Shown here one piece after another: positions 23,357 to 31,652 of a stretch of DNA of 31,652 nucleotides. Below the pieces are notes generated by a model. It saw only the letters and a program-made list of their open reading frames with translations. It was not told the origin of the DNA and made no database searches. Origin of the DNA: an uncultured Verrucomicrobia subdivision 3 bacterium (GTDB lineage Bacteria > Verrucomicrobiota > Verrucomicrobiae > Limisphaerales > UBA11358); contig CAIXPZ010000007.1 in the NCBI GenBank assembly GCA_903921455.1, positions 1 through 31,652 of the forward strand, written 5' to 3'. How positions within the stretch are numbered: the first letter of the stretch is position 1; each line of letters starts with the position of its first letter. Made by a program: the position numbers and the translations under genes.

Positions 23357-24967
23357 TCATCCTGCCGTAAGCGCGGCGCGGGCGTCATCCATGGTTCCGG
23401 TCTTCTCCAGAAAATAATCGTAGCCGCCCACATACGGCGTCACCTGACCGGCGTTGACGTGCAGAACCTTGGTGGCCAGATGGCGGATAAAGTGCACATC
23501 GTGCGAAATGAACACCAGGGTGCCCTCGTAGCGCTCCAGCGCCAGCGTGAGCGACTCGACAGTATGGATGTCAAGGTGCGTCGTCGGCTCATCCATGAGC
23601 AAAAGGTTCGGCGGATCCACGAGAAACTTGACGAGGTTCAGCCGACTCTTTTCGCCACCGCTCAGCACCTTCGTCAGCTTGTAAATGTCGTCCTTGCGAA
23701 ACATGAAGGAGCCGAGCACGGCACGCGCCTCGTCATCGCGCATCTCGGGCGCGCTGGATAACACTTCGTCGAGCACGGATTTTTCCGGATCGAGCGTGGC
23801 GGCGCGATGCTGGCTGAAGTAGCCGATCTTCGCGTTGTGGCCGAGGTCGCGTTCGCCTTTCTGAAACTCCACCACGCCCGCGAGAATTTTCAGCAACGTG
23901 GATTTGCCTGCGCCGTTCGGCCCGACCAGCACCGTCCGCTCACCGCGTTCGATGGTGAGATCGAGACCTTGGTAAACTTTGTTCGCGCCGTAAGCCATGT
24001 GAATACCCGCCAACGTCACCGCGCGCTGGCCGCCGCGCGGCGGCGGCGGAATCTGGAAGCGGAACGGCTTGCGCGGCGCCAGCGGCTTCTCAATCAGCTC
24101 CAGGCGTTCGATTTGCTTGAGCTTGCTTTGCGCCTGCGAGGCTTTCGAAGGAATGGAGCGGAAACGATCCGCAAAAGCCTGCAAATCCGCGATTTCCTTC
24201 TGCTGGTTTTTATAGGCGGCCAATTGCTGCTCGTAGCGCTCCTCGCGCTGGCGCAGGTAATCCGTGTAATTACCGGTGTAAGGAATCAACTTGCGCTCGG
24301 AAATTTCATGCACCTGCGTGATCACTTCGTCCATGAACTCGCGATCATGCGAAATCAACAGCACCGCGCCGGAATAATTCTTCAGGTAATTCTGCAGCCA
24401 CAGTAGCGCGAGCAAGTCCAAGTGGTTCGTGGGCTCATCCAGCAGCAACAAGTCCGGCTCCATGACCAGCAGCCGAGCCAACCGCGCGCGCATAATCCAG
24501 CCGCCGCTCATCTCGTTCGCCTTACGGTTGAAGTCCGTGTCGCGAAAGCCCAGGCCGCGCAACATTTTCTTCGCCTTCGTCTCCACCTGCGCGTCATTCA
24601 AAGCGTCGTGCTTGGCGTGCGCCTCCAGATATTCCGGCAAAGACACGTCGCCGGCTTTTTCCAATTCATGCAGCCGTTTTTCCAAACGCGGCAATTCATC
24701 CACGCGGCCCGTGGCCACATCGAGAATAGTTTCGTCGCCGTTCGCCTCGGCTTCCTGCGGGAGATGCCCGACCATGGTCCACTCGTCGCGTTGGACCTCG
24801 CCGGCGTCCGGCTCAAGCTGCCGGAGGATGATGGAAAACAGCGTGGTCTTGCCCGCGCCGTTCGGCCCGACCAACGCCACGCGGTCGCCATAATTCACAG
24901 CGAACGACGCGTCTTCAAAGAGCACACGCCCGCCAAACGTCATCTTGAGGTCTCGAATAGTCAGCAT
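23357..24967 (-). CDS. ABC-F family ATPase
   Basis: ABC-F proteins have two ATP-binding cassettes without membrane domains and act on ribosomes, in translation regulation or antibiotic protection. The start at MLTIRDLKMTFGG (24967) fits the family N-terminus; the frame extends 7 codons further to an ATG at 24988. Both cassettes are intact. The first has GPNGAGKTTL near the start and signature 'MSGGWIMRARLARLL', followed by 'LLLDEPTNHLD'. The second has GPNGAGKSTL, 'LSGGEKSRLNLVKFL' and 'LLMDEPTTHLD'. A charged interdomain linker with 'QAFADRFRS' and 'KLKQIERLELIEK' lies between them. The C-terminus is short, without the Uup-type coiled coil. The exact subfamily cannot be settled from motifs. 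Confidence 0.92.
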   Translation of the reverse strand: MLTIRDLKMTFGGRVLFEDASFAVNYGDRVALVGPNGAGKTTLFSIILRQLEPDAGEVQRDEWTMVGHLPQEAEANGDETILDVATGRVDELPRLEKRLHELEKAGDVSLPEYLEAHAKHDALNDAQVETKAKKMLRGLGFRDTDFNRKANEMSGGWIMRARLARLLVMEPDLLLLDEPTNHLDLLALLWLQNYLKNYSGAVLLISHDREFMDEVITQVHEISERKLIPYTGNYTDYLRQREERYEQQLAAYKNQQKEIADLQAFADRFRSIPSKASQAQSKLKQIERLELIEKPLAPRKPFRFQIPPPPRGGQRAVTLAGIHMAYGANKVYQGLDLTIERGERTVLVGPNGAGKSTLLKILAGVVEFQKGERDLGHNAKIGYFSQHRAATLDPEKSVLDEVLSSAPEMRDDEARAVLGSFMFRKDDIYKLTKVLSGGEKSRLNLVKFLVDPPNLLLMDEPTTHLDIHTVESLTLALERYEGTLVFISHDVHFIRHLATKVLHVNAGQVTPYVGGYDYFLEKTGTMDDARAALTAG

Positions 24968-25072
24968 GAGATAAATCCCGGCGCCCATCAGCAGCGACGA
25001 GCCGGAAAGCTTAAGTCAGAATCGGCCGGCGTCAATTGCCCAGTTTCACGCCCGCCACCACGCCCGCCGTGA

Positions 25073-25756
25073 TTATTTTTTCACACCAGCCCGCAGGACC
25101 TTCAGCGTCTCAGGCAATTTGTAATGTCGCTTCAAGCCGGCATCGTTCAGCACCCCGGCCGGCACCCGCGCGACAAATTCAGGAAAGCTCCGCTCCACCC
25201 GGTCGCGCAGCAATTTCTGACCGGCCTTGGACGCCCAGAAATCATCTTCGACTTTCGTGAGCGCGATCGCCGCCTCGTCGTTCGTCATATTTTCCCGCTT
25301 GGCCAAAGCCCAGGTCAGCTCCGGATCGCCGGGCAGCGCGACGGGGAACGCCACAAACTTCAGCGTGACTTCCGCCTCGTCGCCCGCGTCCGGCGCGACC
25401 GGGCGCACCGGGATGCGCTTGTGAAACTGTGTGCCATCCGGCAGCGAGACGTCCACGTTCAAGGTCTTGTTTTCCTCATCGGGCACAATGTCCAGATCCG
25501 CCTCGCCGAAACCGGCGGTGAAATGCTGCTTCACTTCCTCGATCGTCTTCGGCTCCAAATCCGGCAATTCGATGCGCTCGCAGAATTTCTCGAACGAGTT
25601 CACGCAGTTTTTCGAGCGCAGCTCGGCTTCACAAGCCGAGTAGATTTTCTCCGCGAGCTCGGCATCGGGCGCCACTTTCGGCAAAATCGTGCGCAACAGG
25701 CTCAACAACTGCGCCTGCTCATCCTGCTTGGACTTGGTATTTTTCTTTTCAGCCAT
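25073..25756 (-). CDS. Hypothetical cytoplasmic protein downstream of tex
   Basis: I do not recognise a family. The protein has 227 residues, no signal peptide or transmembrane helix, and a Lys/Gln-rich N-terminus (MAEKKNTKSKQDEQ). The middle is acidic and predicted beta-rich ('ADLDIVPDEENKTLNVDVSL'). The C-terminal half contains 'DDFWASKAGQKLLRDRVERSF' (quoted as a landmark). It starts 13 nt after the tex stop in the same direction, so it is probably co-transcribed. That placement hints at a link with RNA or translation, but no motif supports a specific role. Confidence 0.75.
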   Translation of the reverse strand: MAEKKNTKSKQDEQAQLLSLLRTILPKVAPDAELAEKIYSACEAELRSKNCVNSFEKFCERIELPDLEPKTIEEVKQHFTAGFGEADLDIVPDEENKTLNVDVSLPDGTQFHKRIPVRPVAPDAGDEAEVTLKFVAFPVALPGDPELTWALAKRENMTNDEAAIALTKVEDDFWASKAGQKLLRDRVERSFPEFVARVPAGVLNDAGLKRHYKLPETLKVLRAGVKK

Positions 25757-25769
25757 AAAATTCCGGAGG

Positions 25770-28055
25770 TTAACTGCTCTTGTTTTTGTTCAGCGCCGCC
25801 GTGAACCAGTCCACCGCCGCCGGCTTCGCCGGTGGCATCGGGCGGTTGAATCCGCCGCCCGCCGGTCGCGGCGCCGACGGCGACGTGCGCGTGCCCGTGG
25901 TGCCCGCTCCGATCACCGGCGCGGCCTTCATCGAAAGCGCGATGCGTTTACGCGGCAAATCCACTTCGGTGACAGTGACTATGACGCGCTGGGCAACTTT
26001 CACAACTTCCGCGGGATCCTTGATGAAACGATCCGACAACTGGCTGACGTGAACGAGGCCGTCCTGGTGCACGCCGATGTCCACGAACGCGCCGAACGCG
26101 GTAACGTTGGTGACGATGCCCGGCAATTTCATGCCGGGTTTTAAGTCCTCCATTTTCTCGATACCGGACTGGAAAGAGAACACTTCAAATTTCTGGCGCG
26201 GATCGCGGCCGGGCTTGGCGAGCTCGCCGAGAATGTCCGTCAACGTCGGCAGGCCGACCGTTGCGGTGACGTATTTCGGCAACTGAATCCTCTGCCGCAA
26301 ACCGGCGTCGCGCAGCAGATCGGTGACGGAACTATTCAAGTCCTTCGCCATGCGATCCACGATTTCATAACTCTCCGGATGAACCGCGCTGGCGTCCAGC
26401 GGATGCGCGCCGTCGCGGATGCGCAGGAAGCCGGCGGCTTGTTCAAACGCTTTCTCGCCGAGGCGCGGAACTTTCTTCAATTCCGCGCGCGACTTGAACG
26501 GGCCGTTTTCATTGCGGTAACTCACGATGTTCGCCGCCAGCGCCGGGCCGAGGCCGGAAACGTAAGCCATCAGCTGCTTGCTGGCGGTGTTGAGTTCCAC
26601 GCCCACACCATTCACACAGCTGATCACCACATCGTCCAGAGTGCGCTTGAGCGCCCCCTGCTCCACATCGTGCTGATACTGGCCGACGCCGATGGATTTC
26701 GGATCGAGCTTCACCAACTCGGCGAGCGGGTCCATCAGCCGGCGGCCGATCGAAACCGCGCCGCGAACGGTGAGATCCTGGGTCGGAAATTCCTCGCGCG
26801 CGACTTCGGATGCCGAGTAAATCGAAGCGCCGCTTTCGTTCACCATCACCACCGGGATCGTTGAAGGCAGTTTCAGGGCTTTGACAAAGGTTTCCGTCTC
26901 GCGGCTCGCCGTGCCGTTGCCGATGGCGATGGCTTCGATCTGATATTTTTTGATCATGCTCAACAGCGCCATCGCCGCTTCACGAATTTCGCCGGCGCTG
27001 GACGCCGTCGGATAAATCACGTCGTTGTGCAGCAGTTTGCCCTGGCGATCCAGACAGACGATTTTGCAGCCGGTGCGGAAACCCGGATCGATGGCCAGAA
27101 CATTTTTGCTGCCCAAGGGTGAGGCCAGCAGCAGTTCACGCAAATTGTCAGCAAACACCCGGATTGCCTCCGTATCCGCGCGTTTTTTAGATTCCATGCG
27201 CAGCTCGACTTCGATCGCGGAACCAAGCAAACGCTTGTAACTGTCCTGCACCGCGAGACGGACCTGCTCGGCGGCGGGACCTTTGCCGGTGACGAACAGC
27301 GGCTCGAGCATCGGCAGCACGGATTCCTCCGGCGGGGTGATGCGCAGCATCAGAAAACCCTCCGTCTCGCCCCGGCGGATGGCCAGCAACCGGTGGCTGG
27401 GAATTTTGGCGACGGGTTCGCTCCAGTCGAAATAATCTTTGAACTTGGCGCCCGCTTCTTGCTTGTCGCCCATCACTTTGGATTTCACAACGCCTTCGCT
27501 CCAATAAAGTTCACGGAGCTTGGCGCGGGCGTTGGCATCGTCGCTGACGCGTTCGGCGATGATGTCCCGCGCCCCGGCAAGGGCGGCGGCGATGTCAGCG
27601 ACGCCTTTATCGGCGCTGATAAACTTCGCCGCTTCGGCCAGCGGGTCGGTGGTGGCTTGCTGGGCAAACAGCATATCGGCTAGCCGCTCAAGGCCCTGCT
27701 CTTTGGCAATCGTCGCACGGGTGCGGCGCTTCGGGCGATACGGCAGATAAATGTCTTCAAGCTGCGTAACCGAATCGGCCTGGTTCACCGCCGCTTTGAG
27801 TTTATCGGACAATAGATTGCGCTCGGCGAGCGATTTCAGGATGGCGTCGCGGCGGTTGTCCAGATCAGCCAGACCAATCAGACGTTCACGGATATTGGTC
27901 ACGACCACTTCATCCAGCGAACCGGTGGCTTCCTTGCGGTAGCGCGCGATGAAAGGCACGGTTGCGCCTTCGGCAAACAGTTTGGCGGTGGCAAGCACCT
28001 GACGCGGCTGAACCTTCAGTTCGCCAGCAATTTTTTGGATGTGGGCTTCATTCAT
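25770..28055 (-). CDS. tex: Tex-family S1 RNA-binding transcription accessory protein
   Basis: Tex is a conserved nucleic-acid-binding protein implicated in transcription. The protein has 761 residues, the normal length. Its order is an N-terminal helical part, a YqgF/RNase H-like domain (about 317-450, 'LAIDPGFRTGCKIV'), helix-hairpin-helix segments (about 480-560, 'VNGVGVELNTAS' and 'VPRLGEKAFEQAAGFLRI'), and an S1 domain (about 638-710, 'GMKLPGIVTNVTAFGAFVDI'). A short Pro/Gly/Ala-rich tail ends in 'VDWFTAALNKNKSS'. It is the first gene of a leftward pair with the hypothetical gene 13 nt downstream. No truncation or missing domain. Confidence 0.95.
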   Translation of the reverse strand: MNEAHIQKIAGELKVQPRQVLATAKLFAEGATVPFIARYRKEATGSLDEVVVTNIRERLIGLADLDNRRDAILKSLAERNLLSDKLKAAVNQADSVTQLEDIYLPYRPKRRTRATIAKEQGLERLADMLFAQQATTDPLAEAAKFISADKGVADIAAALAGARDIIAERVSDDANARAKLRELYWSEGVVKSKVMGDKQEAGAKFKDYFDWSEPVAKIPSHRLLAIRRGETEGFLMLRITPPEESVLPMLEPLFVTGKGPAAEQVRLAVQDSYKRLLGSAIEVELRMESKKRADTEAIRVFADNLRELLLASPLGSKNVLAIDPGFRTGCKIVCLDRQGKLLHNDVIYPTASSAGEIREAAMALLSMIKKYQIEAIAIGNGTASRETETFVKALKLPSTIPVVMVNESGASIYSASEVAREEFPTQDLTVRGAVSIGRRLMDPLAELVKLDPKSIGVGQYQHDVEQGALKRTLDDVVISCVNGVGVELNTASKQLMAYVSGLGPALAANIVSYRNENGPFKSRAELKKVPRLGEKAFEQAAGFLRIRDGAHPLDASAVHPESYEIVDRMAKDLNSSVTDLLRDAGLRQRIQLPKYVTATVGLPTLTDILGELAKPGRDPRQKFEVFSFQSGIEKMEDLKPGMKLPGIVTNVTAFGAFVDIGVHQDGLVHVSQLSDRFIKDPAEVVKVAQRVIVTVTEVDLPRKRIALSMKAAPVIGAGTTGTRTSPSAPRPAGGGFNRPMPPAKPAAVDWFTAALNKNKSS

Positions 28056-28389
28056 CAGAAAACGGGCGGATGATGTAACGAAGTGGCGGCTAAGTGTAAA
28101 CGGGAAACGTAAAAAATTGCGGGGTTTAAATTAAATTTCGCAAACCTTAAACCCCTACCTGAATATTTCGGGCTGGCGCCAGACAAGCCCTACGGGTGAA
28201 GCTTACCGTTGGACAAAGAGGAAACTATCATTTAGTTTCAACCACGTTCAAGTATCGCCTAATGGACCGAATCAGATGCGCAAACAGGGCAGAAACCCAG
28301 CAAAGTTTAAGTCAGCAACAAAATTGGCACAGGACTTTCTTTTGTTTCAGGTGGCGCAAGCACTGATAACTTTGACCCTTTGAACCATC
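28056..28389. other. Divergent intergenic region between tex and the RCC1-repeat gene
   Basis: No gene is seen. Both neighbours are transcribed away from this region, so it should contain two promoters. The segment near 28110-28150 is AT-rich. A TGGCAC box at 28325-28330 recalls the -24 half of a sigma-54 promoter, but the -12 half lacks GC. No clear operator or RNA structure is visible. Confidence 0.5.
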
Positions 28390-29784
28390 GTGACAACCAA
28401 ACAATCGTTAATCCTTGTTGTATTACTGGCGGCGACGATGTTAAGGCCTGCCACCAGCGGAGCCCAGCCGGCAACCGCGGTGGCCGCCGGCTATTACCAC
28501 AGTATGTTTCTCAAGAGCGATGGCAGTTTGTGGGCCATGGGCTTAAACGGAAATGGTCAATTGGGTGACGGCACCTATGCGACCAATGCTCCTTCCTACG
28601 GCACCAATTATCCTGAGCCGATCGTAGCCAGCAATATCACGGCGATTGTCGGCGGCGGCTATCACAGCCTCATCCTTAAGAACGACGGCAGCCTCTGGGC
28701 CATGGGGGCAAATGCCAATGGTCAGTTGGGCATCGGCACTTTTGACGATACCAACCAGCCGGTGCTGGTGACCAACAACGTGACCGCAGTCGCGGCCGGA
28801 CTTTACCATAGTTTATTTCTGATGAGCGATGGCAGCCTGTGGGCAATGGGGCGCGATGGCGACGGCCAATTAGGCGATGGCACCAATCGCATCACGCCAC
28901 CCTACGGAGTCAACCTCCCTGTGCAGGTTGTGGCCAGCAATGTCACCGTCATCGCCGCCGGTGTTTACCACAGCCTATTTGTTAAAAGTGACGGCAGTCT
29001 GTGGGCCATGGGCTACAACTATTACGGCCAGTTGGGCGACGGCACTTATGGGTCCGCCCCCTTCGACGGCACCAACCAACCTGTGCAGATTGTAACCAGC
29101 AACGTCACCGCCATTGCCGCCGGTGTTTACCACAGCCTATTTGTTAAAAGTGACGGCAGTCTGTGGGCCATGGGCTACAACTATTACGGCCAGTTGGGCG
29201 ATGGCGCTTATGGCACAGCTCCGCATTATGGAACCAACCAGCCGGAACAGATTGTGACCAGCAACGTCACAGCGATTGCCGCCGGCGGCTACCACAGCCT
29301 GTTCCTCCAAAACGACGGCAGCCTGTGGGCCATGGGGCAGAACTGGAACGGCCAGCTGGGCGATGGCACCAATGGTTATCCCATCCAGACCAGCAGCCCC
29401 GAGGAAATTGTGACCAGCGGAGTGACCGCCATTGCGGCGGGACAGATTCACAGCCTGTTTCTAAAAAGTGACGGCAGCCTGTGGGGCATGGGCGACAACC
29501 AGAAAGGTCAGTTGGGCGACCAGAGTTACAGCCTCGTCAACCAGCCCAAGCAAATTCTGGCGGCTTACAATCTCCTCAACGGCCAGCTTTTGAATGAAGG
29601 CATGCGTTTGGCGTTTGTCGGCGTTGCAGGGGCCAATTACGTATTAGACCGCACTTTCAGCCTGTCGCCGACTGACTGGTTGCCTCAAGAAACCAATTCC
29701 GCCGACTCCATCGGCGTGCTGGTGTTCACGAACACGCCCAATCTGGATACCAATAATTTCTGGCGCATTCACTCCGTGCCGTAG
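28390..29784 (+). CDS. Secreted RCC1-repeat protein
   Basis: RCC1 repeats fold into beta-propellers; the role of bacterial secreted forms is mostly unknown. The protein has 464 residues from a GTG start at 28390. That start gives a good signal peptide (MTTKQ, then a hydrophobic core, then SGAQP); the next ATG, at 28438, would lose it. Seven repeats of about 54 residues follow ('AAGxYHSLFxKSDGSLWAMGxNxxGQLGDG'). A C-terminal domain (about 396-464, 'GANYVLDRTFSLSPTDW' to 'NNFWRIHSVP') resembles a small beta-domain common at the ends of secreted proteins in this phylum. Repeats four and five are nearly identical at the DNA level. It converges with the phosphopantetheinyl transferase gene. Confidence 0.88.
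   Translation: MTTKQSLILVVLLAATMLRPATSGAQPATAVAAGYYHSMFLKSDGSLWAMGLNGNGQLGDGTYATNAPSYGTNYPEPIVASNITAIVGGGYHSLILKNDGSLWAMGANANGQLGIGTFDDTNQPVLVTNNVTAVAAGLYHSLFLMSDGSLWAMGRDGDGQLGDGTNRITPPYGVNLPVQVVASNVTVIAAGVYHSLFVKSDGSLWAMGYNYYGQLGDGTYGSAPFDGTNQPVQIVTSNVTAIAAGVYHSLFVKSDGSLWAMGYNYYGQLGDGAYGTAPHYGTNQPEQIVTSNVTAIAAGGYHSLFLQNDGSLWAMGQNWNGQLGDGTNGYPIQTSSPEEIVTSGVTAIAAGQIHSLFLKSDGSLWGMGDNQKGQLGDQSYSLVNQPKQILAAYNLLNGQLLNEGMRLAFVGVAGANYVLDRTFSLSPTDWLPQETNSADSIGVLVFTNTPNLDTNNFWRIHSVP
28954..29201. repeat. 86-bp perfect direct repeat, period 162 bp, within the RCC1 gene
   Basis: Bases 28954-29039 and 29116-29201 are identical over 86 bp, and the flanking parts of the units stay similar. The offset of 162 bp equals one 54-residue RCC1 repeat. 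Other repeats of the gene differ at many synonymous positions, so this pair was duplicated or converted recently. Confidence 0.9.
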
Positions 29785-29837
29785 CGCAACTAATTCCAGA
29801 ACATGCGTCGCCGCTGGCAGTTCCACCGGGTGGAAAT

Positions 29838-30590
29838 TTAAAAACTCCAGGACAAGCATTTCACGAACGGTTTGTTGCCAGGAAAGACAAGGGCGGCGGA
29901 ATAATCTGGTGCCACCGCCAGTGAAATCATTGACCATTTATTAAGTGCAGCGGAATCGTCAGCCACCTCCAAAATAGCCGCCGGCTGATCTGGCGCCAGT
30001 GAAACAGAAAAGCGGTTCAACGGATAAGACAATCCCAGCCCAATGGCTTTCACAAAAGCTTCTTTGCGCGTCCAGCCGTTGAAAAACCCCTGCACCTTAA
30101 ACGCCGGCGGCAATCCTGCCAGCTCTTTGACTTCCCGCCGGGAAAAAAAACGGTCCGCGAGATCGCCGGCATCAGCCATCGGCCGGTGCTGCTCCAGATC
30201 CACGCCGACTTCCTGTTCCCGCGCCAGGGCGATCAGCGCCCAGTCTGCGGAATGGCTGCAATTGAAACGGAGCCAGCCGGGATTTTGCGTCTCGGCGATG
30301 GCCGGCTTTTGAAAATTTGCGGATTCAATCTGGATGGCTTCCGAGCCGAGGCCGAGGTTGGTGGCCAGCAGTTGCCGCAGGGCGGCGCGACGAACGATGA
30401 AGCGCCTTTGGTCGGAGGTAAAATGGAATTGCGCCGCCTGTTTCTTTTCGGCGGCGCTCAAAAGGTTTTGCCGCTGGGAAATTTCGGCGGGCGGGCGGCG
30501 GAGGTTGATGCGCCAAACTTGGATTTCCTTTGGCGCGACGGGCGGGATTTCGGAAATTTCACGCCAAGGGGCTGGCGGAGTTACGTTCAT
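29838..30590 (-). CDS. Sfp-type 4'-phosphopantetheinyl transferase
   Basis: This enzyme moves the phosphopantetheine arm of coenzyme A onto the active serine of carrier proteins, making NRPS/PKS modules functional. The protein has 250 residues, standard for the Sfp class. It has 'CSHSADWALIALA' at about 111-123. The Mg-binding motif VGVDLE is at 128-133 (D131, E133). WTRKEAFVKA is at 173-182 (K176, E177, K181). The start overlaps the stop of the carrier-thioesterase gene by 4 nt, so the pair is probably co-translated. The direct substrate is likely the GGHS carrier domain encoded just upstream. Confidence 0.93.
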   Translation of the reverse strand: MNVTPPAPWREISEIPPVAPKEIQVWRINLRRPPAEISQRQNLLSAAEKKQAAQFHFTSDQRRFIVRRAALRQLLATNLGLGSEAIQIESANFQKPAIAETQNPGWLRFNCSHSADWALIALAREQEVGVDLEQHRPMADAGDLADRFFSRREVKELAGLPPAFKVQGFFNGWTRKEAFVKAIGLGLSYPLNRFSVSLAPDQPAAILEVADDSAALNKWSMISLAVAPDYSAALVFPGNKPFVKCLSWSF

Positions 30591-31652
30591 CGCGGCGTTT
30601 GCATATGCCGGTTGTAATGTTCGGCCAGCGACGGCAAGTAGGTTTCATTCAGGACGGTCACATGGTTACCCGACACGTCCACGACTTCCACGCCACCGGT
30701 AAATACGCGGCTGGCACCCAACGTATTATCCTTGGGGCGAAAGGCGTTCGACATCCAGTCGTCCTGCGAAATAAACAAAATTCCGCGACTCGCCAGCGGC
30801 TTGGGCAAGTAGCCATCCATCGCGTGCCGGTAAATCCGGGCGATGATGGCCCACGGGATGTGCAGATTGAAATCGTCGTGGGCGGCCAGTTCCAGACGTG
30901 AAGTCAGCTCTTTCTTTTCGAGGTCAAGCCGACGCCGGCTTTTGCGCCAGAGATACTGCGGACCATGCCGGAACAATTTTCCAAAGTGTTCCTGCAGCCA
31001 CGCTTTTTTCTCGCCCCAGAAAGTCGGCATGGTCATCCAGGTGTCGAGCAGCAATACCATTTCCACTTCAACGCCGGCGGCCCGCAATTGATGCGCCACT
31101 TCAAACGCCAGCATGCCGCCAAAACAGTGTCCGGCCAGGCGCACGGGGCCGGTGGTCGGGCGGCGGCGGATCAGGGCGACGTGTTTCGCCGCCCACTCCT
31201 CCATGCGCGGCAACGCGGAAAAATCTTTTTTGGTCGCGGCTCTTAAAGTGGCTTCAGGAATCGGCACCACCGAGGCAAATAGACGCAAATCCTTTTCCAG
31301 AAAACGCGCCAGCTTGAGCAGGCCGAGGCTGCCTTCATCAATCAGGAAATAAAGTTCCAAGCCGGAAGTCCCCGCCTGTAGTTCAATCAACTCGGGCTTT
31401 CGTTCGGTATTCTTTTGTTCCGGCAGAATCTTCGCCAGCTCCTGAATGGTCGGATGTTGGAATACCATCCGAATCGGCAAATCAAACGCCATCCGGCGTT
31501 TGATTTCATTGACCAGCCTGACGGCGAGGAGCGAATGGCCGCCGAGGGCGAAGAAGTTGTCGTGAACGCCGACTTGGGGGAGGCCGAGGAGTTCGCGCCA
31601 GAGGGCGGCGAGCCTGGTTTCGGCGGTGTTGCGCGGGGCGACGAAGGCGGCC
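30587..31652 (-). CDS. C-terminal part of an NRPS/PKS protein: carrier domain plus thioesterase (5' truncated)
   Basis: The frame is open to the window edge, so the protein is cut off at its N-terminus. The visible 355 residues begin with a carrier domain ('DNFFALGGHSLLAVRL'; the serine is the phosphopantetheine site, codon at 31532-31534) and end with a type I alpha/beta-hydrolase thioesterase. The thioesterase nucleophile motif is GHCFGG, with Cys in place of the usual Ser. The acid follows 27 residues later in 'LLLDTW', and the histidine is in 'SGNHVTVL' near the end. This terminal module would release the assembled product by hydrolysis or cyclisation. Condensation and adenylation or ketosynthase domains should lie to the right of the window. 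Whether the line is NRPS or hybrid cannot be seen. Confidence 0.9.
   Translation of the reverse strand, partial: AAFVAPRNTAETRLAALWRELLGLPQVGVHDNFFALGGHSLLAVRLVNEIKRRMAFDLPIRMVFQHPTIQELAKILPEQKNTERKPELIELQAGTSGLELYFLIDEGSLGLLKLARFLEKDLRLFASVVPIPEATLRAATKKDFSALPRMEEWAAKHVALIRRRPTTGPVRLAGHCFGGMLAFEVAHQLRAAGVEVEMVLLLDTWMTMPTFWGEKKAWLQEHFGKLFRHGPQYLWRKSRRRLDLEKKELTSRLELAAHDDFNLHIPWAIIARIYRHAMDGYLPKPLASRGILFISQDDWMSNAFRPKDNTLGASRVFTGGVEVVDVSGNHVTVLNETYLPSLAEHYNRHMQTPR

Noticed and set aside
28325..28340. A sigma-54-like TGGCAC box upstream of the RCC1-repeat gene
   Set aside because: The -12 half reads TTTCT and lacks the required GC, and no activator gene is near.
1..31652. CRISPR arrays and insertion sequences
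   Set aside because: No regularly spaced repeats with unique spacers and no transposase frame were seen; the only tandem repeats are the short ones listed and the RCC1 blades.

Overview
The window looks like chromosomal DNA from a GC-rich member of the Verrucomicrobiota, perhaps the Pedosphaera/Limisphaera (subdivision 3) branch. The clues are an ECF sigma factor paired with a membrane protein that starts with an 'HPATRR' stretch, pseudopilin-like modules ending in an 'ADGSV' motif, a pectin lyase, an RCC1-repeat secreted protein with a C-terminal domain common in this phylum, and very few Shine-Dalgarno sequences. This placement is inference; no rRNA marker is present.

Left part (1-7399): a complete type I Wadjet plasmid-defence operon, jetABCD, reads leftward with 1-4 nt junctions. 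About 350 nt upstream of jetA, on the plus strand, lies what looks like the last 27 nt of a tmRNA gene (T-arm, acceptor and encoded CCA) with no tmRNA body in front of it. Short tandem direct repeats precede it. I read this as the right attachment site of an integrated element that carries Wadjet as cargo. The intact tmRNA and the integrase should lie left of the window.

Middle (7487-20822): a three-gene overlapping operon, MoxR ATPase, DUF58 protein and transglutaminase membrane protein, reads rightward and converges on a giant 2294-residue leftward gene. The giant protein has a signal peptide, two paralogous extracytoplasmic halves and a central membrane block with a pseudopilin-like module. 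Divergent from it, 83 nt away, are an ECF sigma factor and a single-pass putative anti-sigma protein. That protein carries the same pseudopilin-like module and Gly-rich tail as the giant protein. Shared architecture and gene order suggest one envelope-signalling unit. This is the best candidate here for an undescribed system.

Right part (20823-31652): a rhamnogalacturonan lyase (PL4), an ABC-F ATPase, a Tex operon with a small hypothetical gene, an RCC1-repeat secreted protein, and the end of an NRPS/PKS cluster. The cluster end consists of a truncated terminal protein (carrier protein plus thioesterase with a Cys nucleophile) overlapping a Sfp-type phosphopantetheinyl transferase.
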